64,000 bases of DNA, from NCBI RefSeq assembly GCF_050908995.1, contig NW_027485008.1, positions 1 through 64,000 on the forward strand, given 5' to 3'. This document shows, piece by piece, positions 28,494 to 42,195 of the stretch. Position 1 is the first letter of the stretch, and each line of letters begins with the position of its first letter. The notes beneath the pieces are model-generated. The model was not told where the DNA came from. It saw nothing but the letters and a program-made list of their open reading frames with translations, and made no database searches. The DNA is from Andrena cerasifolii (lineage: Eukaryota; Arthropoda; Insecta; Hymenoptera; Andrenidae). Both the position numbers and the translations under genes were made by a program.

Positions 28494-31400
28494 ATAAATA
28501 GAGAAAAATATAGGTAAATAAATAGAGAAAAATAGGTAAATAAATTAGAGGAAAAATGTGTAAATAAATTAGGGAAAAAAATACGTAATTAACTAGAGAA
28601 AAAATAGGTAAATAAATAGAGAAAACAAAAGAGGTAAATAAATAGAGAAAAAATACTTAAATAAATAGAGAAAAAATAGGTAAATAAATTAGAGAAAAAT
28701 ATAGGCAAATAAATTTGAAAAATAGGTAAGTAAATACAGAAAACAAAAGAGGTAAACAAATAGAGAAAAAATAGGTAAATAAATAGAGAAAAAATAGGTA
28801 AATAAATTAGAGGAAAAATAGGTAAATAAACAGAGAAAAAATAGGTAAATATATAAGAGAGAAAAACAGGTAAATTACTAGAGAAAAAATAGGTAAGTAT
28901 ATAGAGAAAACGAAAGAGGTAAACAAATAGAGAAAAATAGGTAAATAAATAGAGAAAACAAAAGAGGTAAATAAATAGAGAAAAATAGGTAAATAAACTA
29001 GAGAAAAAATAGGCGTATAAATAGAGAAAAATAGGTAATGAAGTAGAGAAAATAAAGGAGATAAATAAATAGAGAAAATAGGTAAATAAATTACAGAAAA
29101 AATGTGTAAATAAATTAGAGGAAAATATACGTAAATAACTAGAGAAAAAATAGGTAAATAAATAGAGAAGACAAAGGAGGTAAATAAATAGAGAAAAATA
29201 TAGGTAAATATATAGAGAAAAATAGGTAAATAAATTAGAGGAAAAAATAGGTAAATAAACAGAGAAAAAATAGGTAAATAAATAGAGAAAAAATAGGTAA
29301 ATAAATAGAAAAAAGAGGTAAATAAATAGAAAAAAATGTAAATTAAGAGAGAAAAATAGGTAATTAACTAGAGAAAACAAAGGAGGTAAATAAATAGAGA
29401 AAATAGGTAAATACATGAGAGAAAAAAATAGGTAAATAAATAGAGAAAAGAAAAGAGGTAAATAAATAGAGAAAATGGGCAAATAAACAAAGAAAAATAT
29501 AGGTAAATAAATAGAAAAAAATAGGTAAATAAATTAGAGAAAAATATAGGCAAATAAATTTGAAAAATAGGTAATGAAGTAGAGAAAACAAAGGAGGTAA
29601 ATAAATAGAGAAAATAGGTAAATAAATTAGAGAAAAATGTGTAAATAAATTAGAGAAAAAAATACGTAAATAACTAGAGAAAAAATAGGTAAATAAATAG
29701 AGATAACAAAAGAGGTAAATAAATAGAGAAAAATAGGTAAATAAATAGAGAAAAAATAGGTAAATAAATTAGAGGAAAAAATACGTAATTAACTAGAGAA
29801 AAAATAGGTAAATAAATAGAGAAAACAAAAGAGGTAAATAAACAGAGAAAGAATAGGTAAATATATAAGAGAGAAAAACAGGTAAATTACTAGAAAAAAA
29901 TAGGTAAGTACATAGAGAAAACAAAAGAGGTAAGCAAATAGAGAAAAATAGGTAAATAAATAGAGAAAACAAAAGACGTAAATAAATAGAGAAAAAATAG
30001 GTAAATAAACTAGAGAAAAAATAGGCGTATAAATAGAGAGAAATAGCTAAATAAATCAAAGAAAAAAAGGTAAATAGAATAAATAGGTAAATAAATTAGA
30101 GGAAAAAATAGGTAAATAAACAGAGTAAATATAGGAAAATAAATGAGAGAGAAAAATAGGTAAATTACTAGAGAAAAAATAGGTAAGTAAATGGAGAAAA
30201 CAAAAGAGGTAAACAAATAGAGAAAATGGGCAAATAAATAGAGAAAAATATAGGTAAATAAATAGAGAAAAATAGGTAAATATATTAGAGGAAAATATAG
30301 GCAAATAAATTTGAAAAATAGGTAATGAAGTAGAGAAAACAAAGGAGGTAAATAAATAGAGAAAATAGGTAAATAAATTAGAGAAAAAATGTGTAAATAA
30401 ATTAGAGAAAAAAATACGTAAATAACTAGAGAAAAAATAGGTAAATAAATAGAGATAACAAAAGAGGTAAATAAATAGAGAAAAATAGGTAAATAAATAG
30501 AGAAAAAATAGGTAAATAAATTAGAGGAAACAATAGGTAAATAAGCAGAGAAAGAATAGGTAAATATATAAGAGAGAAAAACAGGTAAATTACTAGAGAA
30601 AAATAGGTAAGTACATAGAGAAAACAAAAGAGGTAAGCAAATAGAGAAAAATAGGTAAATAAATAGAGAAAACAAAAGAGGTAAATAAATAGAGAAAAAA
30701 TAGGTAAATAAACTAGAGAAAAAATAGGCGTATAAATAGAGAGAAATAGCTAAATAAATCAAAGAAAAAAAGGTAAATAGAATAAATAGGTAAATAAATT
30801 AGAGGAAAAAATAGGTAAATAAACAGAGTAAATATAGGAAAATAAATGAGAGAGAAAAATAGGTAAATTACTAGAGAAAAAATAGGTAAGTAAATGGAGA
30901 AAACAAAAGAGGTAAACAAATAGAGAAAATGGGCAAATAAATAGAGAAAAATATAGGTAAATAAATAGAGAAAAATAGGTAAATATATTAGAGGAAAAAT
31001 GTGTAAATAAATTAGAGAAAAAAATACGTAATTAACTAGAGAAAAAATAGGTAAATAAATAGAGAAAACAAAAGAGGTAAATAAATAGAGAAAAAATACT
31101 TAAATAAATAGAGAAAAAATAGGTAAATAAATTAGAGAAAAATATAGGCAAATAAATAGAGAAAAATAGGTAATGAAGTAGAGAAAACAAAGCAGGTAAA
31201 TAAATAGAGAAAATAGGTAAATAAATTACAGAAAAAATGTGTAAATAAATTAGAGGAAGAAATACGTAAATAACTAGAGAAAAATAGGTAAATAAATAGA
31301 GAAAACAAAGGAGGTAAATAAATAGAGAAAACAAAAGAGGTAAATAAATAGAGAAAAATATATGTAAATATATAGAGAAAAATAGGTAAATAATAGAGAA

Positions 31401-34400
31401 AAAAGTAGGTAAATAAATAGGGAACAAATACGTAATGAAGTAGAGAAAACAAAGGAGGTGAATAAATAGAGAAAATAGGTAAATACATGAGAGATAAAAA
31501 TAGGTAAATAAATAGAGAAAAGAAAATAGGTAAATAAATAGAGAAAATGGGCAAATAAATAGAGAAAAATATAGGTAAATAAATAGAGAAAAATAGGTAA
31601 ATAAATTAGAGGAAAAATGTGTAAATAAATTAGAGAAAAAAATACGTAATTAACTAGAGAAAAAATAGGTAAATAAATAGAGAAAACAAAAGAGGAAAAT
31701 AAATAGAGAAAAAATACTTAAATAAATAGAGAAAAAATAGGTAAATAAATTAGAGAAAAATATAGGCAAATAAATTTGAAAAATAGGTAAGTAAATACAG
31801 AAAACAAAAGAGGTAAACAAATAGAGAAAAATAGGTAAATAAATAGAGAAAAAATAGGTAAATAAATTAGAGAAAAATATAGGCAAATAAATAGAGAAAA
31901 ATAGGTAATAAAGTAGAGAAAACAAAGGAGGTAAATAAATAGAGAAAAATAGGTAAATAAATTAGAGGAAAAATGTGTAAATAAATTAGAGAAAAAAATA
32001 CGTAATTAACTAGAGAAAAAATAGGTAAATAAATAGAGAAAACAAAAGAGGTAAATAAATAGAGAAAAAATACTTAAATAAATAGAGAAAAAATAGGTAA
32101 ATAAATTAGAGAAAAATATAGGCAAATAAATTTGAAAAATAGGTAAGTATATAGAGAAAACGAAAGAGGTAAACAAATAGAGAAAAATAGGTAAATAAAT
32201 ACAGAAAACAAAAGAGGTAAATAAATAGAGAAAAATAGGTAAATAAACTAGAGAAAAAATAGGCGTGTAAATAGAGAAAAATAGGTAATGAATTAGAGAA
32301 AATAAAGGAGATAAATAAATAGAGAAAATAGGTAAATAAATTACAGAAAAAATGTGTAAATAAATTAGAGGAAAATATACGTAAATAACTAGAGAAAAAA
32401 TAGGTAAATAAATAGAGAAGACAAAGGAGGTAAATAAATAGAGAAAAATATAGGTAAATATATAGAGAAAAATAGGTAAATAAATTAGAGGAAAAAATAG
32501 GTAAATAAACAGAGAAAAAATAGGTAAATAAATAGAGAAAAAATAGGTAAATAAATAGAAAAAAGAGGTAAATAAATAGAAAAAAATGTAAATTAAGAGA
32601 GAAAAATAGGTAATTAACTAGAGAAAACAAAGGAGGTAAATAAATAGAGAAAATAGGTAAATACATGAGAGAAAAAAATAGGTAAATAAATAGAGAAAAG
32701 AAAAGAGGTAAATAAATAGAGAAAATGGGCAAATAAACAAAGAAAAATATAGGTAAATAAATAGAAAAAAATAGGTAAATAAATTAGAGAAAAATATAGG
32801 CAAATAAATTTGAAAAATAGGTAATGAAGTAGAGAAAACAAAGGAGGTAAATAAATAGAGAAAATAGGTAAATAAATTAGAGAAAAAATGTGTAAATAAA
32901 TTAGAGAAAAAAATACGTAAATAACTAGAGAAAAAATAGGTAAATAAATAGAGATAACAAAAGAGGTAAATAAATAGAGAAAAATAGGTAAATAAATAGA
33001 GAAAAAATAGGTAAATAAATTAGAGGAAAATATAGGCAAATAAATTTGAAAAATAGGTAAGTAAATAGAGAAAACAAAAGAGGTAAACAAATAGAGAAAA
33101 ACAGGTAAATAAATAGAGAAAAATAGGTAAATAAATTAGAGAAAAAAATACGTAAATAACTAGAGAAAAAATAGGTAAATAAATAGAGAAAACAACAGAG
33201 GTAAATAAAGAGAGAAAAAAATGTTTAAATAAATAGAGAAAAAATAGGTAAATAGGTAAACTAGAGAAAAAATATGTGTATAAATAGAGAAAAATAGCTA
33301 AATAAATCAAAGAAAAAAGGTAAATAGAAAAAATAGGTAAATAAATTAGAGGAATACATAGGTAAATAAACAGAGAAAAAAGGTAAATAAATGAGAGAAA
33401 AAATAGGTAAATAAACTAGAGAAAAAATAGGCGTATAAATAGAGAAAAATAGCTAAATAAATCAAAGAAAAAAAGGTAAATAGAATAAATAGGTAAATAA
33501 ATTAGAGGAAAAAATAGGTAAATAAAGAGAGTAAAAAATGGAAAATAAATGAGAGAAAAATAGGTAAATTACTAGAGAAAAAATAGGTAAGTAAATAGAG
33601 AAAACAAAAGAGGTAAAAAAATAGAGAAAAATACGTAAATAAATAGAGAAAACATAGGTACATAAATTAGAGAAAAATATAGGCAAATAAATAGAGAAAA
33701 ATAGGTAATGAAGTAGAGAAAACAAAGCAGGTAAATAAATAGAGAAAAAATAGGTAAATAAATAGAGAAAAAATGTGTAAATAAATTAGAGGAAGAAATA
33801 CGTAAATAACTAGAGAAAAATAGGTAAATAATAGAGAAAAAAGTAGGTAAATAAATAGGGAACAAATACGTAATGAAGTAGAGAAAACAAAGGAGGTAAA
33901 TAAATAGAGAAAATAGGTAAATACATGAGAGATAAAAATAGGTAAATAAATAGAGAAAAGAAAAGAGGTAAATAAATAGAGAAAATGGGCAAATAAATAG
34001 AGAAAAATATAGGTAAATAAATAGAGAAAAATAGGTAAATAAATTAGAGGAAAAATGTGTAAATAAATTAGAGAAAAAAATACGTAATTAACTAGAGAAA
34101 AAATAGGTAAATAAATAGAGAAAACAAAAGAGGTAAATAAATAGAGAAAAAATACTTAAATAAATAGAGAAAAAATAGGTAAATAAATTAGAGAAAAATA
34201 TAGGCAAATAAATTTGAAAAATAGGTAAGTAAATACAGAAAACAAAAGAGGTAAACAAATAGAGAAAAATAGGTAAATAAATAGAGAAAAAATAGGTAAA
34301 TAAATTAGAGAAAAATATAGGCAAATAAATAGAGAAAAATAGGTAATGAAGTAGAGAAAACAAAGCAGGTAAATAAATAGAGAAAATAGGTAAATAAATT

Positions 34401-35714
34401 ACAGAAAAAATGTGTAAATAAATTAGAGGAAGAAATACGTAAATAACTAGAGAAAAATAGGTAAATAAATAGAGAAAACAAAGGAGGTAAATAAATAAAG
34501 TAAAATATATGTAAATATATAGAGAAAAATAGGTAAATAATAGAGAAAAAAGTAGGTAAATAAATAGGGAACAAATACGTAATGAAGTAGAGAAAACAAA
34601 GGAGGTGAATAAATAGAGAAAATAGGTAAATACATGAGAGATAAAAATAGGTAAATAAATAGAGAAAGAAAAGAGGTAAATAAATAGAGAAAATGGGCAA
34701 ATAAATAGAGAAAAATATAGGTAAATAAATAGAGAAAAATAGGTAAATAAATTAGAGGAAAAATGTGTAAATAAATTAGAGAAATAAATACGTAATTAAC
34801 TAGAGAAAAAATAGGTAAATAAATAGAGAAAACAAAAGAGGTAAATAAATAGAGAAAAAATACTTAAATAAATAGAGAAAAAATAGGTAAATAAATTAGA
34901 GAAAAATATAGGCAAATAAATTTGAAAAATAGGTAAGTAAATACAGAAAACAAAAGAGGTAAACAAATAGAGAAAAGTAGGTAAATAAATAGAGATATAA
35001 TAGGTAAATAAATTAGAGAAAAATATAGGCAAATAAATAGAGAAAAATAGGTAATAAAGTAGAGAAAACAAAGGAGGTAAATAAATAGAGAAAATAGGTA
35101 AATAAATTACAGAAAAAATGTGTAAATAAATTAGAGGAAAAAATACGTAAATAACTAGAGAAAAAATAGGTAAATAAATAGAGAAAACAAAGGAGGTAAA
35201 TAAATAGAGAAAAATAGGTAAGTAAATAGAGAAAAGCAGGTAAATTACTAGAGAAAAAATAGGTAAGTATATAGAGAAAACAAAAGAGGTAAACAAATAG
35301 AGAAAAATAGGTAAATAAACTAGAGAAAAAATAGGCGTATAAATAGAGAAAAATAGCTAAATAAATCAAAGAAAAAAAGGTAAATAGAATAAATACGTAA
35401 ATAAATTAGAGGAAAAAATAGGTAAATAAACAGAGTAAAAATAGGAAAATAAATGGGAGAGAAAAATAGGTAAATTACTAGAGAAAAAATAGGTAAGTAA
35501 ATAGGGAAAACAAAAGAGGTAAACAAATAGAGAAAAATAGGTAAATAAATAGAGAAAAAATAGGTAAATAAATTAGAGAAAAATATAGGCAAATAAATAG
35601 AGAAAAATAGGTAATGAAGTAGAGAAAACAAAGCAGGTAAATAAATAGAGAAAATAGGTAAATAAATTACAGAAAAAATGTGTAAATAAATTAGAGGAAG
35701 AAATACGTAAATAA

Positions 35715-38700
35715 CTAGAGAAAAATAGGTAAATAATAGAGAAAAAAGTAGGTAAATAAATAGGGAACAAATACGTAATGAAGTAGAGAAAACAAAGGAG
35801 GTAAATAAATAGAGAAAATAGGTAAATACATGAGAGATAAAAATAGGTAAATAAATAGAGAAAAGAAAAGAGGTAAATAAATAGAGAAAATGGGCAAATA
35901 AATAGAGAAAAATATAGGTAAATAAATAGAGAAAAATAGGTAAATAAATTAGAGGAAAAATGTGTAAATAAATTAGAGAAAAAAATACGTAATTAACTAG
36001 AGAAAAAATAGGTAAATAAATAGAGAAAACAAAAGAGGTAAATAAATAGAGAAAAAATACTTAAATGAATAGAGAAAAAATAGGTAAATAAATTAGAGAA
36101 AAATATAGGCAAATAAATTTGAAAAATAGGTAAGTAAATACAGAAAACAAAAGAGGTAAACAAATAGAGAAAAATAGGTAAATAAATAGAGAAAATATAG
36201 GTAAATAAATTAGAGAAAAATATAGGCAAATAAATAGAGAAAAATAGTTAATGAAGTAGAGAAAACAAAGCAGGTAAATAAATAGAGAAAATAGGTAAAT
36301 AAATTACAGAAAAAATGTGTAAATAAATTAGAGGAAGAAATACGTAAATAACTAGAGAAAAATAGGTAAATAAATAGAGAAAACAAAGGAGGTAAATAAA
36401 TAGAGAAAACAAAGGAGGTAAATAAATAGAGAAAAATATATGTAAATATATAGAGAAAAATAGGTAAATAATAGAGAAAAAAGTAGGTAAATAAATAGGG
36501 AACAAATACGTAATGAAGTAGAGAAAACAAAGGAGGTGAATAAATAGAGAAAATAGGTAAATACATGAGAGATAAACATAGTTAAATAAATAGAGAAAAG
36601 AAAAGAGGTAAATAAATAGAGAAAATGGGCATATAAATAGAGAAAAATATAGGTAAATAAATAGAGAAAAATAGGTAAATAAATTAGAGGAAAAATGTGT
36701 AAATAAATTAGAGAAAAAAATACGTAATTAACTAGAGAAAAAATAGGTAAATAAATAGAGAAAACAAAAGAGGTAAATAAATAGAGAAAAAATACTTAAA
36801 TAAATAGAGAAAAAATAGGTAAATAAATTAGAGAAAAATATAGGCAAATAAATTTGAAAAATAGGTAAGTAAATACAGAAAACAAAAGAGGTAAACAAAT
36901 AGAGAAAAATAGGTAAATAAATAGAGAAAAATAGGTAATAAAGTAGAGAAAACAAAGGAGGTAAATAAATAGAGAAAATAGGTAAATAAATTACAGAAAA
37001 AATGTGTAAATAAATTAGAGGAAAAAATACGTAAATAACTAGAGAAAAAATAGGTAAATAAATAGAGAAAACAAAGGAGGTAAATAAATAGAGAAAAATA
37101 GGTAAGTAAATAGAGAAAAATAGGTAAATAAATAGAGAAAAATAGGTAAATAAATTAGAGGAAAAAATAGGTAAATAAACAGAGAAAAAATAGGTAAATA
37201 TAAAAGAGAGAAAAGCAGGTAAATTACTAGAGAAAAAATAGGTAAGTAAATAGGGAAAACAAAAGAGGTAAACAAATAGAGAAAAATAGGTAAATAAATA
37301 GAGAAAAAATAGGTAAATAAATTAGAGAAAAATATAGGCAAATAAATAGAGAAAAATAGGTAATGAAGTAGAGAAAACAAAGCAGGTAAATAAATAGAGA
37401 AAATAGGTAAATAAATTACAGAAAAAATGTGTAAATAAATTAGAGGAAGAAATACGTAAATAACTAGAGAAAAATAGGTAAATAATAGAGAAAAAAGTAG
37501 GTAAATAAATAGGGAACAAATACGTAATGAAGTAGAGAAAACAAAGGAGGTAAATAAATAGAGAAAATAGGTAAATACATGAGAGATAAAAATAGGTAAA
37601 TAAATAGAGAAAAGAAAAGAGGTAAATAAATAGAGAAAATGGGCAAAGAAATAGAGAAAAATATAGGTAAATAAATAGAGAAAAATAGGTAAATAAATTA
37701 GAGGAAAAATGTGTAAATAAATTAGAGAAAAAAATACGTAATTAACTAGAGAAAAAATAGGTAAATAAATAGAGAAAACAAAAGAGGTAAATAAATAGAG
37801 AAAAAATACTTAAATAAATAGAGAAAAAATAGGTAAATAAATTAGAGAAAAATATAGGCAAATAAATTTGAAAAATAGGTAAGTAGATACAGAAAACAAA
37901 AGAGGTAAACAAATAGAGAGAAATAGGTAAATAAATAGAGAAAAAATAGGTAAATAAATTAGAGAAAAATATAGGCAAATAAATAGAGAAAAATAGGTAA
38001 TAAAGTAGAGAAAACAAAGGAGGTAAATAAATAGAGAAAATAGGTAAATAAATTACAGAAAAAATGTGTAAATAAATTAGAGGAAGAAATACGTAAATAA
38101 CTAGAGAAAAATAGGTAAATAATAGAGAAAAAAGTAGGTAAATAAATAGGGAACAAATACGTAATGAAGTAGAGAAAACAAAGGAGGTAAATAAATAGAG
38201 AAAATAGGTAAATACATGAGAGATAAAAATAGGTAAATAAATAGAGAAAAGAAAAGAGGTAAATAAATAGAGAAAATGGGCAAATAAATAGAGAAAAATA
38301 TAGGTAAATAAATAGAGAAAAATAGGTAAATAAATTAGAGGAAAAATGTGTAAATAAATTAGAGAAAAAAATACGTAATTAACTAGAGAAAAAATAGGTA
38401 AATAAATAGAGAAAACAAAAGAGGTAAATAAATAGAGAAAAAATACTTAAATGAATAGAGAAAAAATAGGTAAATAAATTAGAGAAAAATATAGGCAAAT
38501 AAATTTGAAAAATAGGTAAGTAAATACAGAAAACAAAAGAGGTAAACAAATAGAGAAAAATAGGTAAATAAATAGAGAAAATATAGGTAAATAAATTAGA
38601 GAAAAATATAGGCAAATAAATAGAGAAAAATAGTTAATGAAGTAGAGAAAACAAAGCAGGTAAATAAATAGAGAAAATAGGTAAATAAATTACAGAAAAA

Positions 38701-40603
38701 ATGTGTAAATAAATTAGAGGAAGAAATACGTAAATAACTAGAGAAAAATAGGTAAATAAATAGAGAAAACAAAGGAGGTAAATAAATAGAGAAAACAAAG
38801 GAGGTAAATAAATAGAGAAAAATATATGTAAATATATAGAGAAAAATAGGTAAATAATAGAGAAAAAAGTAGGTAAATAAATAGGGAACAAATACGTAAT
38901 GAAGTAGAGAAAACAAAGGAGGTGAATAAATAGAGAAAATAGGTAAATACATGAGAGATAAACATAGTTAAATAAATAGAGAAAAGAAAAGAGGTAAATA
39001 AATAGAGAAAATGGGCATATAAATAGAGAAAAATATAGGTAAATAAATAGAGAAAAATAGGTAAATAAATTAGAGGAAAAATGTGTAAATAAATTAGAGA
39101 AAAAAATACGTAATTAACTAGAGAAAAAATAGGTAAATAAATAGAGAAAACAAAAGAGGTAAATAAATAGAGAAAAAATACTTAAATAAATAGAGAAAAA
39201 ATAGGTAAATAAATTAGAGAAAAATATAGGCAAATAAATTTGAAAAATAGGTAAGTAAATACAGAAAACAAAAGAGGTAAACAAATAGAGAAAAATAGGT
39301 AAATAAATAGAGAAAAAATAGGTAAATAAATTAGAGAAAAATATAGGCAAATAAATAGAGAAAAATAGGTAATAAAGTAGAGAAAACAAAGGAGGTAAAT
39401 AAATAGAGAAAATAGGTAAATAAATTACAGAAAAAATGTGTAAATAAATTAGAGGAAAAAATACGTAAATAACTAGAGAAAAAATAGGTAAATAAATAGA
39501 GAAAACAAAGGAGGTAAATAAATAGAGAAAAATAGGTAAGTAAATAGAGAAAAATAGGTAAATAAATAGAGAAAAATAGGTAAATAAATTAGAGGAAAAA
39601 ATAGGTAAATAAACAGAGAAAAAATAGGTAAATATAAAAGAGAGAAAAGCAGGTAAATTACTAGAGAAAAAATAGGTAAGTAAATAGGGAAAACAAAAGA
39701 GGTAAACAAATAGAGAAAAATAGGTAAATAAATAGAGAAAAAATAGGTAAATAAATTAGAGAAAAATATAGGCAAATAAATAGAGAAAAATAGGTAATGA
39801 AGTAGAGAAAACAAAGCAGGTAAATAAATAGAGAAAATAGGTAAATAAATTACAGAAAAAATGTGTAAATAAATTAGAGGAAGAAATACGTAAATAACTA
39901 GAGAAAAATAGGTAAATAATAGAGAAAAAAGTAGGTAAATAAATAGGGAACAAATACGTAATGAAGTAGAGAAAACAAAGGAGGTAAATAAATAGAGAAA
40001 ATAGGTAAATACATGAGAGATAAAAATAGGTAAATAAATAGAGAAAAGAAAAGAGGTAAATAAATAGAGAAAATGGGCAAATAAATAGAGAAAAATATAG
40101 GTAAATAAATAGAGAAAAATAGGTAAATAAATTAGAGGAAAAATGTGTAAATAAATTAGAGAAAAAAATACGTAATTAACTAGAGAAAAAATAGGTAAAT
40201 AAATAGAGAAAACAAAAGAGGTAAATAAATAGAGAAAAAATACTTAAATAAATAGAGAAAAAATAGGTAAATAAATTAGAGAAAAATATAGGCAAATAAA
40301 TTTGAAAAATAGGTAAGTAGATACAGAAAACAAAAGAGGTAAACAAATAGAGAGAAATAGGTAAATAAATAGAGAAAAAATAGGTAAATAAATTAGAGAA
40401 AAATATAGGCAAATAAATAGAGAAAAATAGGTAATAAAGTAGAGAAAACAAAGGAGGTAAATAAATAGAGAAAATAGGTAAATAAATTACAGAAAAAATG
40501 TGTAAATAAATTAGAGGAAAAAATACGTAAATAACTAGAGAAAAAATAGGTAAATAAATAGAGAAAACAAAAGAGGTAAATAAATAGAGAAAAATAGGTA
40601 AAT
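35715..40603. repeat. Higher-order repeat of about 2.39-2.43 kb, two copies ending at the LINE
   Basis: Landmarks at 35715, 36210 and 36352 recur at 38101, 38596 and 38738 with offset 2386. After a 48-bp length difference between the copies (about 36.9 versus 39.3 kb), landmarks at 37039, 37322 and 37464 recur at 39473, 39756 and 39898 with offset 2434. The second copy is the one carrying the LINE at its distal edge. Confidence 0.8.
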
Positions 40604-40619
40604 AAATAGAGAAAAGTAG
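40604..40619. repeat. Target-site duplication, LINE 5' side
   Basis: AAATAGAGAAAAGTAG, identical to 45803-45818. The same 16 bases occur once, uninterrupted, in the sister satellite module at 49884-49899. The base before it (T here, C on the other side) and the base after it (A here, G on the other side) differ, so the duplication is exactly 16 bp. Confidence 0.95.
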
Positions 40620-40998
40620 AGACTTCCATTTCCGGTTTGTAAGAAGCGTGACGTGTGAGTGAGCAGTGTGAGAGATAGGAGTGAATAAGGTGTTAGTAGG
40701 ACAGGTAGGGTGTGAAAAGTGGGTACAGAGGGAGAAGGGGGAGCTGGGAGTGAAGGGAGAGATAGGGCGAGGAAAAGGGGAGTGAGGGAGAGGAGGAAAA
40801 ACAGGGTGGAAGCACGCGAGTTTTGAGGTTAGGGTAAGGAGGGAAGGATTGAGCGGGAGTGGAAAAGGCGGGAGAGTGGAGAAAGAGAGGAAGAGAGAGA
40901 CATCGGGCGGTGAAGAAAGGAAATAAGGATATAGCGGAGACAGTAGATAAAGTAGGGAGTGAGAGAAGGGGAAATAGGCGGAAGGTAAGGAAGATAGG
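40620..40998 (+). other. LINE 5' untranslated region
   Basis: This 379-bp stretch lies between the target-site duplication and the first ATG of ORF1. The ORF1 frame is closed by several stops just upstream of 40999 (for example 40948, 40960 and 40975), which supports that start. The first ~40 bases contain C and T (ACTTCCATTTCCGG), unlike the purine-rich remainder; an internal promoter would be expected here for a LINE, but no specific element is identified. A 63-codon frame at 40859-41050 overlaps the ORF1 start in another frame and has no recognisable features. Confidence 0.8.
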
Positions 40999-42195
40999 AT
41001 GGAAGGGAAAGAGGGAGAAAAGGGAGAGGAAAGAGGAAAAGAAAGGGTAGAAACAGAGAGGAAGGTAGATGAAAAGGAAGAAGAGGCGAAAAGGAGAGGT
41101 AGGAAAACGAATGCAGAGAGACTGGCAAGGGAAAGGAGCATGAGTGGAGGAAGCATAGGTGAAATTGCGGAGTTGTGGAAGAGAAAGAGAGAGAAAGAGG
41201 AACAGGGTCATGGAGAAGAGAGTGGAATAGAAGCGTTCCAAAAGAGTAGAAAGGTAGGAAGATCACCGGAGGGAGAAAGAGAGGGGGGAGGAATAGAGAG
41301 GCTATTAAAGGAAATGAGGGCGGAGATGAGGAAGGATCTGAAGGAAGTAAAGGAACAAGGGAGAGAGGCGAGGGAAGATATGGCGTCTTTAAGAGAGAAA
41401 ATGGAAGAATGGGAGGAGAAGTGGAGAAGAGAAAAGAAAGAGATGGGAAATAGAATGGAAAGGGTGGAAAAAAGATTAGAGGAGGTGGAGAGAGAGGAGG
41501 AGAAGATCAAGGAAATGGAGGAGAGGCTAAAGAATTTAGAAATGAGGAGGAAAAAGAAGGAGGGAGTCGGAGAAGCGAGGAGAGAGGAAGGGGTGGGGAA
41601 GGACGCAGGACGGGAAGAATGGGAAACAAGGGTGCAGGGGATGGAAAGAAAACTAGAAATGAAAGAGAGAGAAGAGAGAAGGAAGAACATTATAATTAAA
41701 GGGGTAGGTAGGGAGGGAACGGCGATGAGGAGGGCAAAGGAAGTGCTGGATGTAGTAGGGATACAGGGGAGAATAGAGGGAGTGAGGGAGCTTGGAGGAA
41801 GAAGGCAAGGGAGGGAGGAAGTGATGCTGGAGGTAAAAATGGAGAGCATGGAAGTGAAGAGGGAAATAATGAGGAACAAAGGGAAGCTAAAAGGGAGAAA
41901 GGAAAGGATAGGGGACGATCTGACCTGGAAAGAAAGAAAGATGCAATGGCAGATAAGGGTGGTAGGAGAAGAGGAGGAAAGAAAAGGGAATAGAGTGAGG
42001 GTAAAGTACGGGAAGATAGAGATAGAGGGGAAAACGTGGTTCTGGGATGAGCAGGGAGAGGTACTAAGAGACTGGAGAGGGAAGGAGAGGGGAAGGGCAG
42101 AATGGGGAGCAAAAGAGGTGCGAGAAGGAGAAAGGGGCAGGGAAGAGGTGGGAAAGAAAGAAGGGAGACAGGGAGCGGAAGGGTCAAAAAACTAA
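40999..42195 (+). CDS. LINE ORF1: coiled-coil, RRM-like RNA-binding protein
   Basis: This 398-residue protein is very rich in Glu, Lys, Arg and Gly. Residues about 100-226 form charged heptad-like runs typical of a long coiled coil. Residues about 227-300 start with RRKNIIIKGVGREG and later contain REEVMLEVKM, which resemble the two RNP strands of an RRM. Residues about 305-355 (DDLTWKERKMQWQIRVV onward) would be a C-terminal RNA-binding part. This order matches the L1-type ORF1 (nucleic-acid chaperone that trimerises and coats the LINE RNA); the assignment rests on layout and motif impression. No zinc knuckle is seen. The frame ends in TAA at 42193, immediately after a slippery A AAA AAC. 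The start is the first ATG after multiple in-frame stops. Confidence 0.85.
   Translation: MEGKEGEKGEERGKERVETERKVDEKEEEAKRRGRKTNAERLARERSMSGGSIGEIAELWKRKREKEEQGHGEESGIEAFQKSRKVGRSPEGEREGGGIERLLKEMRAEMRKDLKEVKEQGREAREDMASLREKMEEWEEKWRREKKEMGNRMERVEKRLEEVEREEEKIKEMEERLKNLEMRRKKKEGVGEARREEGVGKDAGREEWETRVQGMERKLEMKEREERRKNIIIKGVGREGTAMRRAKEVLDVVGIQGRIEGVRELGGRRQGREEVMLEVKMESMEVKREIMRNKGKLKGRKERIGDDLTWKERKMQWQIRVVGEEEERKGNRVRVKYGKIEIEGKTWFWDEQGEVLRDWRGKERGRAEWGAKEVREGERGREEVGKKEGRQGAEGSKN

Larger units (their letters stand above)
1..40603. repeat. AT-rich tandem satellite, proximal block
   Basis: The whole stretch is made of degenerate ~20-26 bp subunits with core GGTAAATAAATAGAGAAAA, joined by a small set of variant linkers (ATA, ATATA, CAAAAGA, CAAAGGA, and forms with GGCAAAT, ACGTAAATAACTAG or GTGTAAATAAATTAG). 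The plus strand is dominated by A, G and T; C is rare and occurs only in fixed variant positions. Variants recur in the same order over hundreds to thousands of bases, giving higher-order modules. No gene, tRNA or rRNA is visible in it. The block runs off the left edge of the window, so its true length is unknown. A centromeric or pericentromeric location is plausible but not shown. Confidence 0.97.

Noticed and set aside
1..40603. CRISPR-like regular repeat and spacer array
   Set aside because: Subunits are contiguous and degenerate with no unique spacers, and the neighbouring elements are eukaryotic retrotransposons.
40859..41050. Short 63-codon plus-strand frame in the LINE 5' region
   Set aside because: It overlaps the start of ORF1 in another frame, has the same purine-driven composition and no recognisable feature.
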